From: Clavelina lepadiformis
Taxonomy: Eukaryota > Chordata > Ascidiacea > Aplousobranchia > Clavelinidae
NCBI RefSeq assembly: GCF_947623445.1
Contig: NC_135240.1
Location: 10,850,001-10,914,000, forward strand
Reading direction: 5' to 3'
DNA: 64,000 bases
Shown: positions 28,501 through 38,428 of the stretch, in pieces
Layout of the letters: every line of letters begins with the position of its first letter
How positions within the stretch are numbered: the first letter of the stretch is position 1
Made by a program: the position numbers and the translations under genes
The notes under the pieces: model-generated
Told to the model about the DNA's origin: nothing
Database searches by the model: none
Seen by the model: only the letters and a program-made list of their open reading frames with translations

Positions 28501-31500
28501 ATACAATTAAAATACAATACGTCTAATCGGGATATTATCATTGGCAAAGAGGACGGCCGGGTCTCGATTGCCCATTGGTATAGCACAAGCCCTGAGCACA
28601 ACCCTGCTTAATTTGCAAGAAGCTGTCAAGACATAATATTACGCAGTGAACCATAGAAAACTACAGAAAGTTATAGCTATTAATGGTATGTAAAGAATCA
28701 TAATTGTTTCTAACGATTGCAACATATTTGCAACATACGCAAATATACATACGCGAATACATACGCTATACGCATATTTTTATACCCTATAGAGTATAGA
28801 CGTTCAGAATGAATAAGATGGTGAGCCACATGCGAGACAGATAATTAGCAATAAACTTTATACAGAAGTATGTAAGCCTAGTGTCCAAATGCAGGCAGTT
28901 TCAACCAATCCACAAGAGCGTATAAGCCTGCTGGAGCCGAATAGCCTAAAATAAATTAACTTAGCAACACGTAGGCGGTAGCTATAAGAGTTAGCTTGTG
29001 CCAAAGACCATGGCAACCCTAAGTACTGTAATACCACCACAAACTGCATTGACATGTAGTTATATGGAAAATCCAGACCGTAACGTAAATCGGTTGTTTT
29101 CATGCAAAAAAAATAAATCAGAAAAAAATAGCTTTGATACGGCTTACATAAGGATCGATTACCCAAACCATTTTACCGTTCGTTTAACGGCCTATGCTGT
29201 TTCATTGCCAAGCCAAAAACGTTCAAGTCAATTATATTATTGTCGAACAGCGATTGCATTTCTAGTGCAATGCAGCTTTTCCTAAGAACAAAATCACCCA
29301 CCCTACAGTGGGAATTGCAAGAAAAACGTATAGCTTGCATTTTCACAAACCCAGCCGGAAATGTCCTGTATCGAACTACTACAATGCAAACAAATAAATT
29401 TGCGTTCAGGAAAATCAGATGGTTGCATACATGTAGTAATCGTACCCTTACCCGCCGTGTTTGTTAAGCCAGCCCTTCTTGGTCTTTTTCTTTCTCTGAA
29501 AAACAAAAAACATTTTGTTCCAAAAAAAAAAGAAATGAAGCGACGTTAACAGTTTTTGTTATTCCTTTTATCGCTCATCATCACAAAAAGTATACTTTCT
29601 ATTACCATTTCAGGGACGTTAAACAATTATAAAATTTACTTGCATGTATGAAGTTCATGAATATCTAATCTCGGCGTTTATACGCAGTATCATAATTACC
29701 TCAATTTATGTATAATTATTAATATAATTTATATATAAATATATATATTTATATATACTAAACATTTATAATTATTAATATATTAATAATGTAATTATTC
29801 TATATATTCAATTTATGTATAATTTATTTGAGTTAAACCTACTACGCCGGTAAAGGCAAAAGCCACACGAACTACATACTATGGAAGGTGACGCCAACTG
29901 TGACAGTTCTGAATATCTGGAAGGGCTCCCGTCCTCGGCGAGCTGAGCGTCGATGAGGTCGACGCTGGACATTGCATCGCTTGAGGAAGACGTTCTTTTA
30001 TGGCTGTTGCGAGCTCGGGAAAGGATGTCATTGTCGTCTCTATCTAAACTCTCCTCGCTTGAGCTTTGACGCTGCGTTTATCGAAGAAGGTCAAAAACAA
30101 AGAGCGACCGAGTGATTTCTGAATAGCTTAGAATTTACTTTAAACGCGTTTTATGGTGACTGGTGATGGGTGACGACAATGAAATTTTGAATTAATGATT
30201 TAGATTTACAACTTATTTGACAAATTACAAGCAAAATAACTTGCGATAACTTACCAAATGCGTTCCTCTAAATCCTTCAACCATTGCGGACAGCGGCCTT
30301 CCCTGGAGAACACCTCTACTTCTTTTCGGTCCTAAACGCGAACGGATTTTACTGGCATTTAGCAAAGCCCCAGTGTTAGCTCGGAGAAGCCGAACGTCAG
30401 GGAGATCAATTTTAGCAGGCAGCGACTCCTGGTCGATAGTCTGGTAAATGGAATCTTTCTCTTCTTTTTGGATGAAGTTTGCTGAAGTGGCAGAAACGTC
30501 AGCCTCAGCTACAGAAGACTCAGTGTGACGCCGAGGTGATGCGTCATGGCCTGGCGATCTATGTCGAACGACATTTATTCGCTTTACTTTTGGATTGATG
30601 CTGCAGGCAGGTAAAGAACCAGATGAACGGGGTAGCGTCGAAGACTTAAGGGGCCGCGAGGTGGGCATAGCTTTTTTTAAAGTCACGTTTTCAACGTCAT
30701 CGTCACACATGTTATAAACGTTCTCGCTTGATGAAGCAGTGCCACGATCTACAAAATATAACCCAGCAACGCACCTTGAATATACTGTAATAGTATATAA
30801 GGATAAAGCGATATACATGAAATAGAAGAGAAAAAGCAGTTTACAGTAGAAATCAAAAACGCCTAAGTATGCTACCAACCTGTTGACAAAGCGTCATAAA
30901 CATCAAACGACTTGCTCCTTGCTACATTTGCATCAGTTGTTTGAGCGTAATCTCCTAACCCTGATTGTTGGTAAAGCTTTGTCATCTCGGCGATGTTGTT
31001 TGCCGACTCATAAGTAGGTGATTGACCCTCTGTAGATGCCACCCAGCCCAGCCCATGGTCAGATTCCTGATTTCTGGCACCTTCCACTGACACTACCGGG
31101 GAGGTCGGGGCGGTGTTCTCGGCCGACGTAGAGTGACTTGACTGAGCGGGAAGAGTAATCTCTTCATATTGTGGCAGAGACCTTGCTGGAGCGGCAAAGG
31201 GAAAGGATGGAGTAGATTTCAGATCGGTTGGTGTCGTCAATCCGGAAGACGGGTGCGTTATCGTTAATTTCAAATAGGAATCAAGTTCATGAGAATCGGC
31301 AGCTGTTTCAACAGAAACCCTTCCTTGAAAGTTGTCAGTTCCCGCCTTGGTGATGCTAAGGTGATCGTAGTTACTACTAGAATTCTGATGCAACAGACTC
31401 TCTTCCCAGAATGAGGATGATGCCTCTGGCGGAGGTGAAGGGAAAGTAACGTCGCCCGGTGATGAAGAAGTTGACTTCGGAGGAGACGGAAGTGGCATAT

Positions 31501-32471
31501 CTTGAATTTTGCTCCCACTTCCTAATCCTTCAGTGTTAGTCACGAGAGATGATATACCCACAAAGTCGGTTAAGGTTAAACCAACTTCGTTTTGCTGATC
31601 TCTTGATTGTTTGTTACTGTATGGCAAGTTGCTTGCCTGACAATCAGCAACGGGAGATCTTGACTTAGGAGATTCCGCAAGAAATTGCGATACAGCTTGA
31701 CTGATGTTCAGAGGTGGTACTGTGTTGTGAAGAGGGAGACTGTTTGAAAAATTGTCTACAGGTGAAGGGGGTGGCAGTTCTGGAAAAAGTTCAACATCGA
31801 TCTGTACAGGTACAGATTTCCTCACGTTCTCGGGAGATCTAGGTGGCTTCTTGGGCGGACCATTTGTAGCAGTAACAGATGTCTCATCGTTCTTGCTTGA
31901 AACTGACAGAGCAACCATGTATATATCTTCACAGTCCACTTGTACCTGTAAGTTGGCTAGAGTATCGCCAGATTCCGCTGGTGATCCCGACATTTCTTTT
32001 ACCTCAAATGCGTCGTCGTTAAGCGGCATGTTAACGTTGAACAGATTTTTTTCAATATCTGGACTCAAGTTTGGTTCAAGACTTGTACTTCGATTGGGCC
32101 TTGGCGGCTTTTTTACTTTGCAACCTGGAAGCTTACTCAAAATCCTTCTGTAATGGCCTGCAACAACAAGTGCAGCATATTTGTTAACGACCTTACATTT
32201 TGCCCGATACGTCGTGTATTACATCCGTAAACGCGTTTTTACGGTACTCGCGAGTACAGTAACAGCAAGTAAAATAGTTTTGAGCAAAGCGATAGTTAAA
32301 CTCACCAGGTAAGGTTACACCGATGTCTTTCAATGTCTCTTCGGTAATTCCATTGCAGTCGTTCACCGTTAAGTATCCATTTGACACAAATAGATCAGAA
32401 TATTTGTCTGCCAGTTTTAGTTTTTCTAAAAAATTCTGTATGCTTTCGTTCTCACTGTCGTTCAGTGCCAT
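8439..32471 (-). CDS. ARAP: ARAP: Arf-GAP and Rho-GAP protein with SAM, five PH, ankyrin and RA domains
   Basis: Complete 36-exon gene, 6327 coding nt, 2108 aa. Domain order along the protein is SAM, long Ser/Pro linker, PH1, PH2, Arf-GAP, ankyrin, PH3, PH4, Rho-GAP, RA, PH5, Ser/Pro tail, which is exactly ARAP1/2/3 architecture. ARAPs are cytosolic, PIP3-activated GAPs for Arf and Rho GTPases that tie membrane traffic to actin. Exons in transcript order: 32471-32306, 32157-30880, 30748-30255, 30071-29880, 29495-29452, 27127-27052, 26931-26749, 24059-23946, 22678-22509, 22120-22043, 19951-19867, 19467-19267, 18750-18662, 17983-17890, 17394-17289, 17145-17105, 16939-16877, 16802-16637, 16298-16154, 15938-15731, 15472-15367, 15220-15139, 14886-14723, 14580-14368, 14158-14047, 13536-13362, 13270-13187, 13046-12972, 12839-12615, 12423-12301, 11026-10944, 10780-10675, 10507-10425, 10336-10171, 9538-9398, 8834-8439. 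All junctions are GT-AG and in phase. The start ATG is followed at once by the SAM domain. The acceptor of the 16802 exon has an in-frame alternative 15 nt downstream. A single gene where vertebrates have three suggests a pre-duplication state. Confidence 0.93.
10675..12423 (-). other. ARAP exons 30-32: PH5 domain
   Basis: Exons 12423-12301, 11026-10944 and 10780-10675. Segments are HLFEGQLKVYD, KWIKMAAILKET, VSLSCYHVYIGLDRKTKPP, LGFTLAARD and KNLYKWIAYTLMHK. Phases agree (0, 2, 0). An intron of about 1.3 kb separates the first two exons. Confidence 0.85.
12615..13046 (-). other. ARAP exons 28-29: Ras-association (RA) domain
   Basis: Exons 13046-12972 and 12839-12615. The order of elements (MVPIYINSKDDKCVNYKV, MTAGELVARICSTHG, SWGLFEVISDG, ERSLHHTEHVLSVIKAW) follows the ubiquitin-like RA fold found between Rho-GAP and PH5 in ARAPs. 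In vertebrate ARAP3 this domain binds Rap1. Confidence 0.85.
13362..14886 (-). other. ARAP exons 23-26: Rho-GAP domain
   Basis: Exons 14886-14723 (start of domain), 14580-14368, 14158-14047 and 13536-13362. The arginine finger lies in GIYRLSG. Further conserved blocks are DVANALKRWFKSLPGSLLT, the helix of WYKHLIEKLPEINRNTLKVL, and NLAIVFGPTLM with its P-T-L signature. All residues needed for Rho GTPase activation appear present. The 84-nt exon 27 (13270-13187) is a charged linker. Confidence 0.9.
14723..15472 (-). other. ARAP exons 21-23: PH4 domain and start of Rho-GAP
   Basis: Exons 15472-15367, 15220-15139 and 14886-14723. PH4 segments are WCRLKKKKLQYFHLDS, METIDLRRLVQLG, FMLVFRD, YYLRSDTKADSESWLAAV. 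The last exon then begins the Rho-GAP fold with GVPIILEKCTTYVEQFG. I find no extra exon between PH3 and PH4; the phase-0 join is consistent. Confidence 0.82.
15731..16802 (-). other. ARAP exons 18-20: PH3 domain
   Basis: Exons 16802-16637, 16298-16154 and 15938-15731. Visible segments are KDYLYKYGGDFKSSQ, EFQKRMCVLENNYFKYYD, HCFEVGRKTGRTYLFCAD and KWTRGLMQAIVPPHV. A Ser-rich insert separates the first strand from the rest. The third exon runs on past the PH helix into a basic linker. Confidence 0.85.
16877..17394 (-). other. ARAP exons 15-17: ankyrin-repeat region
   Basis: Three small exons, 17394-17289, 17145-17105 and 16939-16877. They encode ALINAVRNNDLREAYALVFS, SGADPNC, FLLAKYLNYDIMA and EFLYQNGATEDV: two helix-turn-helix ankyrin units in the place expected between Arf-GAP and PH3. 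The consensus is degenerate, as in vertebrate ARAPs. Confidence 0.8.
17890..19467 (-). other. ARAP exons 12-14: Arf-GAP zinc-finger domain
   Basis: Exons 19467-19267, 18750-18662 and 17983-17890, residues about 961-1088. The zinc finger CADC-x16-CKHC is complete (C-x2-C-x16-C-x2-C). It is followed by AGVHRDLGVHNSKVRSL, which holds the conserved catalytic arginine. The second exon gives LGNGVANSFWGARL, the usual GN-x2-AN-x2-WE region with E replaced by G. The third is the C-terminal helix region (WYITSKYLEMQYLEPH). Catalytic residues look intact. Confidence 0.9.
19867..22678 (-). other. ARAP exons 9-11: PH2 domain
   Basis: Exons 22678-22509, 22120-22043 and 19951-19867. Motifs in order are KEGFLKMDGSRQKNYLATK, DLFAYYKT, FQVIFPFRTFTLTADSEEE and the helix KRSWVEALNDAIAEGL. 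The preceding 114-nt exon 8 (24059-23946, ETNNLEFEIMRD) is an in-frame linker between PH1 and PH2. The middle exon was found by its acceptor, phase and fit to the PH fold. Confidence 0.85.
21551..21973. mobile_element. Degenerate hAT-like element inside an ARAP intron
   Basis: The left end (TGGGGTTCGAGGACCTC) and the right end (GTTTCGGGAAACCCTG) have the look of hAT transposon termini whose repeats have drifted. Internal sequence repeats the phrase GGGGTCCAT near both ends. Flanking octamers TTCTAAGC and GTCTAATC agree at 6 of 8 positions, which would fit a decayed 8-bp target duplication. No transposase is seen. Confidence 0.45.
26749..29495 (-). other. ARAP exons 5-7: PH1 domain
   Basis: Exons 29495-29452 (44 nt), 27127-27052 and 26931-26749. 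The tiny first exon gives KTKKGWLNKHGG, strand 1 of a PH domain. The next gives LWRKRWVVFDGEELIYY, and the third ends in the PH C-terminal helix (AIWTSTILAAKLHYE). Basic residues in strand 1 and the K-x-R-W pair of strand 2 fit the pattern of PH domains that bind PIP3, the lipid that activates ARAPs. The 44-nt exon is supported by phase on both sides. Confidence 0.85.
29705..29830. repeat. Very AT-rich low-complexity tract in ARAP intron 4
   Basis: About 125 bp of TA, TTA and ATTAATAT words with several short self-complementary stretches, between ARAP exon 4 and the 44-nt exon 5. It is a simple-sequence tract with no sign of coding. Confidence 0.7.
29880..32157 (-). other. ARAP exons 2-4: long Ser/Pro-rich N-terminal linker
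   Basis: Exons 32157-30880, 30748-30255 and 30071-29880 encode about 640 residues between SAM and PH1. The region is low in hydrophobics and rich in Ser, Pro, Asp and Glu. It contains PKKPPR, which fits the PxxxPR motif bound by CIN85/CD2AP SH3 domains, plus KKPPRPNR near its start. It also holds several acidic tyrosine sites of SH2-ligand type (EDIYMV, NVYNMC, DSIYQT). It is probably disordered. Vertebrate ARAP linkers are shorter as I remember them. Confidence 0.8.
32306..32471 (-). other. ARAP exon 1: SAM domain
   Basis: Encodes residues 1-55. The helical SAM core runs from about residue 10 (IQNFLEKLKL, then KYSDLFVSNGY). It continues across the splice into exon 2, giving the ending IGVTLPGHYRRIL, which matches the last SAM helix of ARAPs. 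In vertebrate ARAPs this domain binds the SAM domain of the inositol phosphatase SHIP2. The donor G|GTGAGT is strong. Confidence 0.9.
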
Positions 32472-34704
32472 GACGGTGGCTACCAGTGCTGTTTTAACAA
32501 ACTTAATATACTGTTATTATTAAAGAGTATTCATACCTTAAAAATCAAACAACAGGTATGGAAACAAACGCAGCAAATCTACGGCAAACACTTTTATTGA
32601 CTTGGCCTTTTCATCGCCAGAACAGCACATAAAGTCTAACAAAGCTGATCGTGCTGATTAAGCTAATTGCTAACCGTCAACTGATCGACATATGTACAGC
32701 GCAAGCTTGCCGCTTTGTCAAAGACCATTACTACTTCCGTGAAGTACCACAACAACAGCAAGTATACTAAATCACAAACTTTAAACAAACTAATCAACGC
32801 CACAAATCCAGTTACAGTTTTCCTTTTTTAGACAACGAAGGCTTGACTCAACTGCTGCTATATTTAGGTTGATAAAAAACACTCATCTAAACCCGGTTCC
32901 AGCTCTAAAAATTGCTATGCTGTTGATCTATAAAAGTACGTTCAAACAAAATAAACAGAAACTGTTTGATTACATTTTATCATTTACAGCTCTATCGCTG
33001 CTATTCCAAAACCCACAAACGTTGTTTTTAAAGAAACGTTGTCTTCAGGTTAATCACAAAAAAACACCAGGTATGCATAAGCATGCAAAACCGTCAAGAT
33101 ACATAAACAGTGTTACCACTTACATAAAGGAAATTGCTTGTACGCCTTACGCTTCTTAAAATAAACTAATGAAGACGTACGTTTAACCCTGTTACCACAA
33201 CCAATATCACCTCGAACACCTAATCAATGAAAGTAAAACCAGTAGTGAATATTTTATACATACAAACATAGCGCCTTTCTATGCAATTAGCGTATTGCTA
33301 CTTATTCACTTTTAGTACTAGTATAAGTAATGTCCATCGAACAGCCTACTGCTAAAGGTTTAGTACTAATCGTTATCAACCAATTTATAGCTCTCAGACA
33401 ATATTGATCTGCCCTTGAATACACGCTACTGCTTTGGCTTACGTAGTATCGATTTATTACACATGCACATTTTATCTGTGATCTCCCTAATCTCAAAAGC
33501 GTCGATCTTCACGATCATAGCATGTGACATTACACAACTCCTTGACGTCACTTGATACACTTTCACTATACAGGTGACTGTAGAGTGTAGACATTCTACA
33601 ACGCGGAAACTAGACTCTAGCCATTACATAAACCTGCAAATGTTAGTTGTCAAATAAGAAGAGGCAGTACTCATTTGGAAAATTGCTTTCTTTAAGTTCC
33701 AAGTAAATTCATGCTAAGAATGAACAAACTTTGCTACAATTAGGACCTTACCATGAATTCTGGCGAATCAGTAAGCTATAGTGTATCACTTTTAATTTTA
33801 TTTTCTTAGCACCCTTCCCGTTAAATTTAATATTTCATAGCTAAGTTCAAAAACCGTTAAAAGGAAGACTTGCTAATCTGTACTAGGTTAGGGTCCTATC
33901 CCAACATAAAATGCAAATTTAAAGGCTTCGCGTAATTAAACATCACAGTCATTAGAGTCATTAGACTCATTACTACAGTATTACGAAACAACATTACTTT
34001 TAAGTGAAAACCGTTTCAAAAACTGTTTCATCCCCTGATTATTCTGCGTAAAATCGGCCTCATTAAATTATTCTCTTATCAGATAGAAATTTCAAGTGGT
34101 AAATAAATCTATCTGCTGTACGTTCAGTAGATTTCCAGTCGAATTTGCTACTACAAGGCAAAATATATTGCAGGTTTCACAATAAAACGTCTGGTTAAAA
34201 TTTCCTATTTGAAAAACCTAACAAATAGAAGTAGGCCGTTTCTCTTCATGACATCCTATCATAATGCTTAAGCTGAGCGCATGCAATTGTGACGTAACAA
34301 GCAAACTATAGCGAAGGCAAGTCGTTTCCTTCCTGTTATCAATGATGCGTGACCAACAAGTGAGTAGGCTTCTGTTTTATTTGCTTTTGTACTACAATGA
34401 AGTACTAAGCCTGGAATATTATCTTTTGTTCACTGAAACTTCAATGTAGTTTTACAATTTTATAAACGTCATATATGAGCATCCCCATACACAAAAGGTA
34501 TGGTGTATGTGCAAAGGGTATGGTGGCCAGAATGTTTATCCTAGAACTTAAGAAGTCTTTTCACGACCATGGCAAGACTCGGCCTTCATTCCCCATCGCT
34601 CAACCCCGGTTACCGAGCTTATCTTTGTGCAATTTACGATCGACAAATGGCCTACATCTTTTAATTTCATATCGTATTGCCCTATTTCGGAGCTGTTCAC
34701 CAGG

Positions 34705-34862
34705 GTCCAGGATTACTAAACAGAAGCAATAGGGTCAAGGGTTTGGTCGCAAGGCATAAAAAGGTGACGCCGTTAACAATTGAACCGGGGTCGTATTATT
34801 GCAAGACTCAGGCTTGGCGCTCTGACCGCTTTGCCACCCTGGGTACCGCGCTATATAGCACT
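34705..34862 (-). mobile_element. tRNA-derived SINE-like copy
   Basis: On the minus strand the sequence begins near 34860 with an A-box-like stretch (GGGTGGCAAAGCGGTCAGAG), as in a tRNA with a long variable arm. About 45 nt later comes a B-box-like stretch (CCCCGGTTCAATTG). Downstream it shares ATTGCTTCTGTTTAGT and a CCCTTGA word, in the same order, with the copy at 37745-37900. It is not a functional tRNA because the cloverleaf does not close. Confidence 0.55.
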
Positions 34863-35961
34863 TAGGGATATCCAAACATGCAGTAAATAACGTAGCATTT
34901 TTCTCAGTCTTCCATTACTCACTAAAAGAGGTAAGGTGTGGAGCATAAAAACAAAAACTTCTCGTTATGCAACACTCGCTGGCAAACCAATAAAATTGTC
35001 AACGAGCAGATGGAAATTAAAAAGCTCTAAAAAACGTCGTAGATTTGCAGTGGCAGCTGCTAACACAAATATAGTTCCACTTGTAAAATGCTTGATTATT
35101 CCTAATTTGCGTTTTTCTCAACTACTCCAGCATCAGGCCTACTGCTTTCCACTGGTTGAGAAATAAGCCTACTGTAAATACGAAAAATAGTTACAAAAAC
35201 ATTATTTTGCATAACATGGTGACGTAGGCCGTATAGTTTTGTATGCGGTGATATTGTAATTTGTTCAAACACAGTATTTATCCGTTCTACTATATTTAAA
35301 AAATAGGAATGTTTTCATTTCAGATCAGTCAGTTTTATTAAACATTTTCTGCTGGAATTAAGTGGCATCATCAGTTTTTGCAAGAAAAGAAATACCGGTA
35401 ATTATTATTAATTAACAACGGTGACGTAACTTTCGGCTATTGTCACAAGTTTAAAATAGTGTTGTTTAAATAATATAGCCTTGTGGTCGTTCAGAGAATG
35501 TAAAGCTGGATTACAATTATTATGATAACGTCTTATCGCCGACAGGCTACGATGATCAGTGGCGTGTGGAGGATTGCGTTAACTGCTTTGTGTAAAAGTT
35601 TTTAAAACTTAGGTATGTGATAATGTAATTGGGCAGGCCTAAACACGTTTTTCCAACCCACTAACATTGCGCGTAGCGTACCGTAATGTTTTGGGTTTTT
35701 ACGCCTCAAAATGAAATGCATTCTACTATACTTATAATATTTTGTACCATTCGAATTTATGGTGTAAGTTTTAAAACACCGTATACAACGATTTGGGAAT
35801 GCCGTAGGGGAAAAGGTGGGACCTATGAGTCGGATTTTTTTTAAACTCTTAATTATTTATTTCTGAACTAAATTTTGACAATTTTAATATGGTTTGAAGC
35901 GATACCTGAAATACTACCTATGTTGAAATTGTCATAGGTTTGTGTGAATTTTAAGCCAACA

Positions 35962-36215
35962 GATGTTAAAATTAGTATTAAGGATTAGCTAACATGTATT
36001 TTTTTTGAAAACATAGCCTACTTGTTAACATTCGGAAATTATCACGTGAAAAGAACTGAGTACCGGGACCGACGGTATTTTCTTGAAAAAGGTAATTCGG
36101 TACTGGGATTCGGAAGCCTACTATCTTCCAAAAGTACCGATGGTACCGGTATCGGTACGGAAAAAGTATCGCGGTACAGTAATTCGGTATAGTACCGCGG
36201 TGCTGCCCACCTATG
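35962..36215 (-). repeat. TACCG-rich dispersed repeat, copy 1
   Basis: Read on the minus strand it starts CATAGGTGGGCAGCACCG. It then runs through many overlapping TACCG/CGGTA words and ends with TTCACGTGATAATTTC, TTAACAAGTA and AATACTAATTTTAACAT. The same ordered words occur on the plus strand at 46618-46794, so this is a repeat family. The GGTGGGCA end resembles hAT termini, but I see no matching opposite end. Confidence 0.7.
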
Positions 36216-36750
36216 TTTGTAGGAAAGATAAAGAGCAAGATGTCAAGAAGAAATATTAAGCTTAAAGTACCATACATGGTATCATGAGGGGACCCATGAG
36301 CCACCATGGCTCAAAAGCACTGGCCACCATATGCTTCAAAACTCTCCGCTACTGGTGATCTAACAAGAATCTTAACATAACTTGTCCTATTCTATTCGTT
36401 ATAGTTGCTATGCTTATTTCCTGCAAAATTTTATTACTTTAAAACCATCTTGAGTGATGGAAAATAAATTTCTTGTTCTTTTTAAAAACTTACTTTTTGC
36501 CTATATTTAAAAAAAATTGTGACAACTTTCTAAGCTAAGACATTAACACACTTGATTGTAGTGTAGAAGAAAGCTTATAACATACCGGTAAGTCGTTTTA
36601 AAATCGCAAACAAATGACGTAGAACCACCAGCAGGTTTTGAAATATCCTTCTGCCTCATTGGTCCCTTAGCTCACAGGTCCCACTTTTCCCATATTCATA
36701 TATACTCGCATATTAGGTCTATCTGTTTTCCAGTGGGATAGGTTATAGCC

Positions 36751-37088
36751 TAGTGGTTCTCAAACTGAGGTCCGCGGTTCTTTTGGCGTCCGCGAGACAA
36801 TTTTCTGGGACCGCGAAGCCGAAGCACCTCCCAAAAAAACGGCACTTCTTGCCATCAAGCCAAAAACTCGAAACCGGTTGAATGTGATTCACGATATTAG
36901 GGTTGCTTTGTCCAAAACAGAACCAAACATTGCTGAACTGGTTGCAAAGAAGCAGATACACCCGTCACATTGATACCATAAAAACCAACGTGTTGTTTTG
37001 TGTTGATTTTTTAAGGGACCGTGAGGCATTTACAAAATTGCTAGGAGACCGTTGCTTACTTTCTTTTAAAAAAGTTTGAGAACCGCTG
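36751..37088. mobile_element. Non-autonomous hAT element (338 bp) with perfect 8-bp target duplication
   Basis: Terminal inverted repeats TAGTGGTTCTCAAACT and AGTTTGAGAACCGCTG, of the CAGTGGTTCTC(A/C) hAT type. They are flanked on both sides by TTATAGCC (36743-36750 and 37089-37096). There is no transposase, only GC-richer filler with CCGCG words. The 8-bp duplication and terminal sequence identify the superfamily. Confidence 0.88.
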
Positions 37089-37559
37089 TTATAGCCGATA
37101 AGCAGTCGCGAACAAGTGAAGTAATGCAGACGTAAAATGCACTGAAAGAAAAGGAATGCGCACTTAAAAAGGTCTATGGACAAAAAATTGGTTTGTGAGG
37201 GGGGTCATGTGTCATGGCAAAGCTTACCGTTAGTCCATTACCGTTCCTTGCTGAAAGCCAATGGAAGGTGTAACGGTTGCAATGTCCTTCGTATCAATGA
37301 ACGCGTTCGATCTTTTGGTAAGAGTGGTTCATTACAAAAGTAATCGATATTCTAGCTCTTTCATAAGCAATCCGTAATCGGAAACTCACCAGCGCGTTTG
37401 AAGAAGCGGCTGGGGATAAGGAAGACTATTGATTGGGTAGCGGTGCTTGTAATCTTGAAGAATCTGTCCAGAGTTTGCAGTTTAATCCAGAATGTTCTTA
37501 TTCTAACAAAAATAGAGCAGGAGCTGAAGAAACTAAAGGTCATCACTCATCAGCTAGGT

Positions 37560-37735
37560 CAGGGATGTCCAACCTGCGGCCCGCCTGAGATTTTTGTGCG
37601 GCCCGCTAGTCATTTTCACTTCAAAAGTATGTACTTCATGTACCCATTTTTCTTGAAATTTAATAGGTTTTGCGGCCCATTCAATTATTTCAAGTGACAA
37701 TGCGGCCCACCATAATAAAAGGTTGGACATCCCTG
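37560..37735. mobile_element. Non-autonomous hAT element (176 bp) with perfect 8-bp target duplication
   Basis: Termini CAGGGATGTCCAACCT and AGGTTGGACATCCCTG are an exact inverted repeat of 15 bp or more, flanked by AGCTAGGT at 37552-37559 and 37736-37743. Inside are repeated GCGGCCC words, as in many short hAT derivatives that begin CAGGGGTGTCCAA. No coding capacity. Confidence 0.9.
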
Positions 37736-37744
37736 AGCTAGGTA

Positions 37745-37900
37745 TTAATCAGCTCTGTGGCAGAAAGGAACGGTTAGCGTGCCCGGGTCGTAAATATGCC
37801 AGTCGGATTCGATTCCCAGTTGCACTACCGTCGTAATTACCCTTGAGCAAAGTATGAACAACGTTTAATTGCTTCTGTTTAGTGAGGCTGTCGATTGTAA
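37745..37900 (+). mobile_element. tRNA-derived SINE-like copy
   Basis: It has an A-box-like stretch (AACGGTTAGCGTGCCCGG), a good B box (GGATTCGATTCCC) about 35 nt later, and then the shared tail words ACCCTTGAGCAAAGTA and ATTGCTTCTGTTTAGT. The last is identical in the minus-strand copy at 34705-34862. It directly follows the hAT copy ending at 37735. It does not fold as a tRNA. Confidence 0.6.
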
Positions 37901-38428
37901 AACGAGTAACAAACAATGAAAAAAAAAACAAATAAAAATGTTCACCGGGGCTCAAGCAGTGAGGATCAATTAATTATTACCGATCTTAAGTTGTGCAAAG
38001 GTTTCCCTCAGTCGGAGAATAGGGTTGCATAAAGATCGATAACATCACCTTCCGAACTCTTGTATCACTCCAACAATTGCCGTCCAGTATATAAAAGCTA
38101 GAGTGATTATTTCATGTTAAGTAGGTCAAGCAGCCCGTTGTTAAAGCTAGGCGGTTAGGATGGGAGAAAGGCTAGCCTAGCCGGGTCTAGTATACAAGTG
38201 CACAACCAGATGATGTCGCAATTTGAGTAGCTGGGATCAAGCACTCAAGCGTACAAAGGCATCCCCTGTGGTTGTGCACTTCTACAATAAAAATAAACTG
38301 TAAGTTAAGTTACTAAATAACCATGAAAAATAGGCTAGCTTTGAACGTACGATTTTTCCAGTGAAATAGCCTAGCATGCTCCAAAAAGTTTTTCTCCACA
38401 GAATGACAGCCCAAAAGGTACTAGTAGG

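Noticed and set aside
34475..34865. Two plus-strand open frames of 85 and 62 codons
   Set aside because: They lie on and beside the SINE-like copy and read its antisense strand.
36743..37183. Minus-strand open frames of 72 codons each
   Set aside because: They fall within or beside the hAT element at 36751-37088 and have no transposase similarity.
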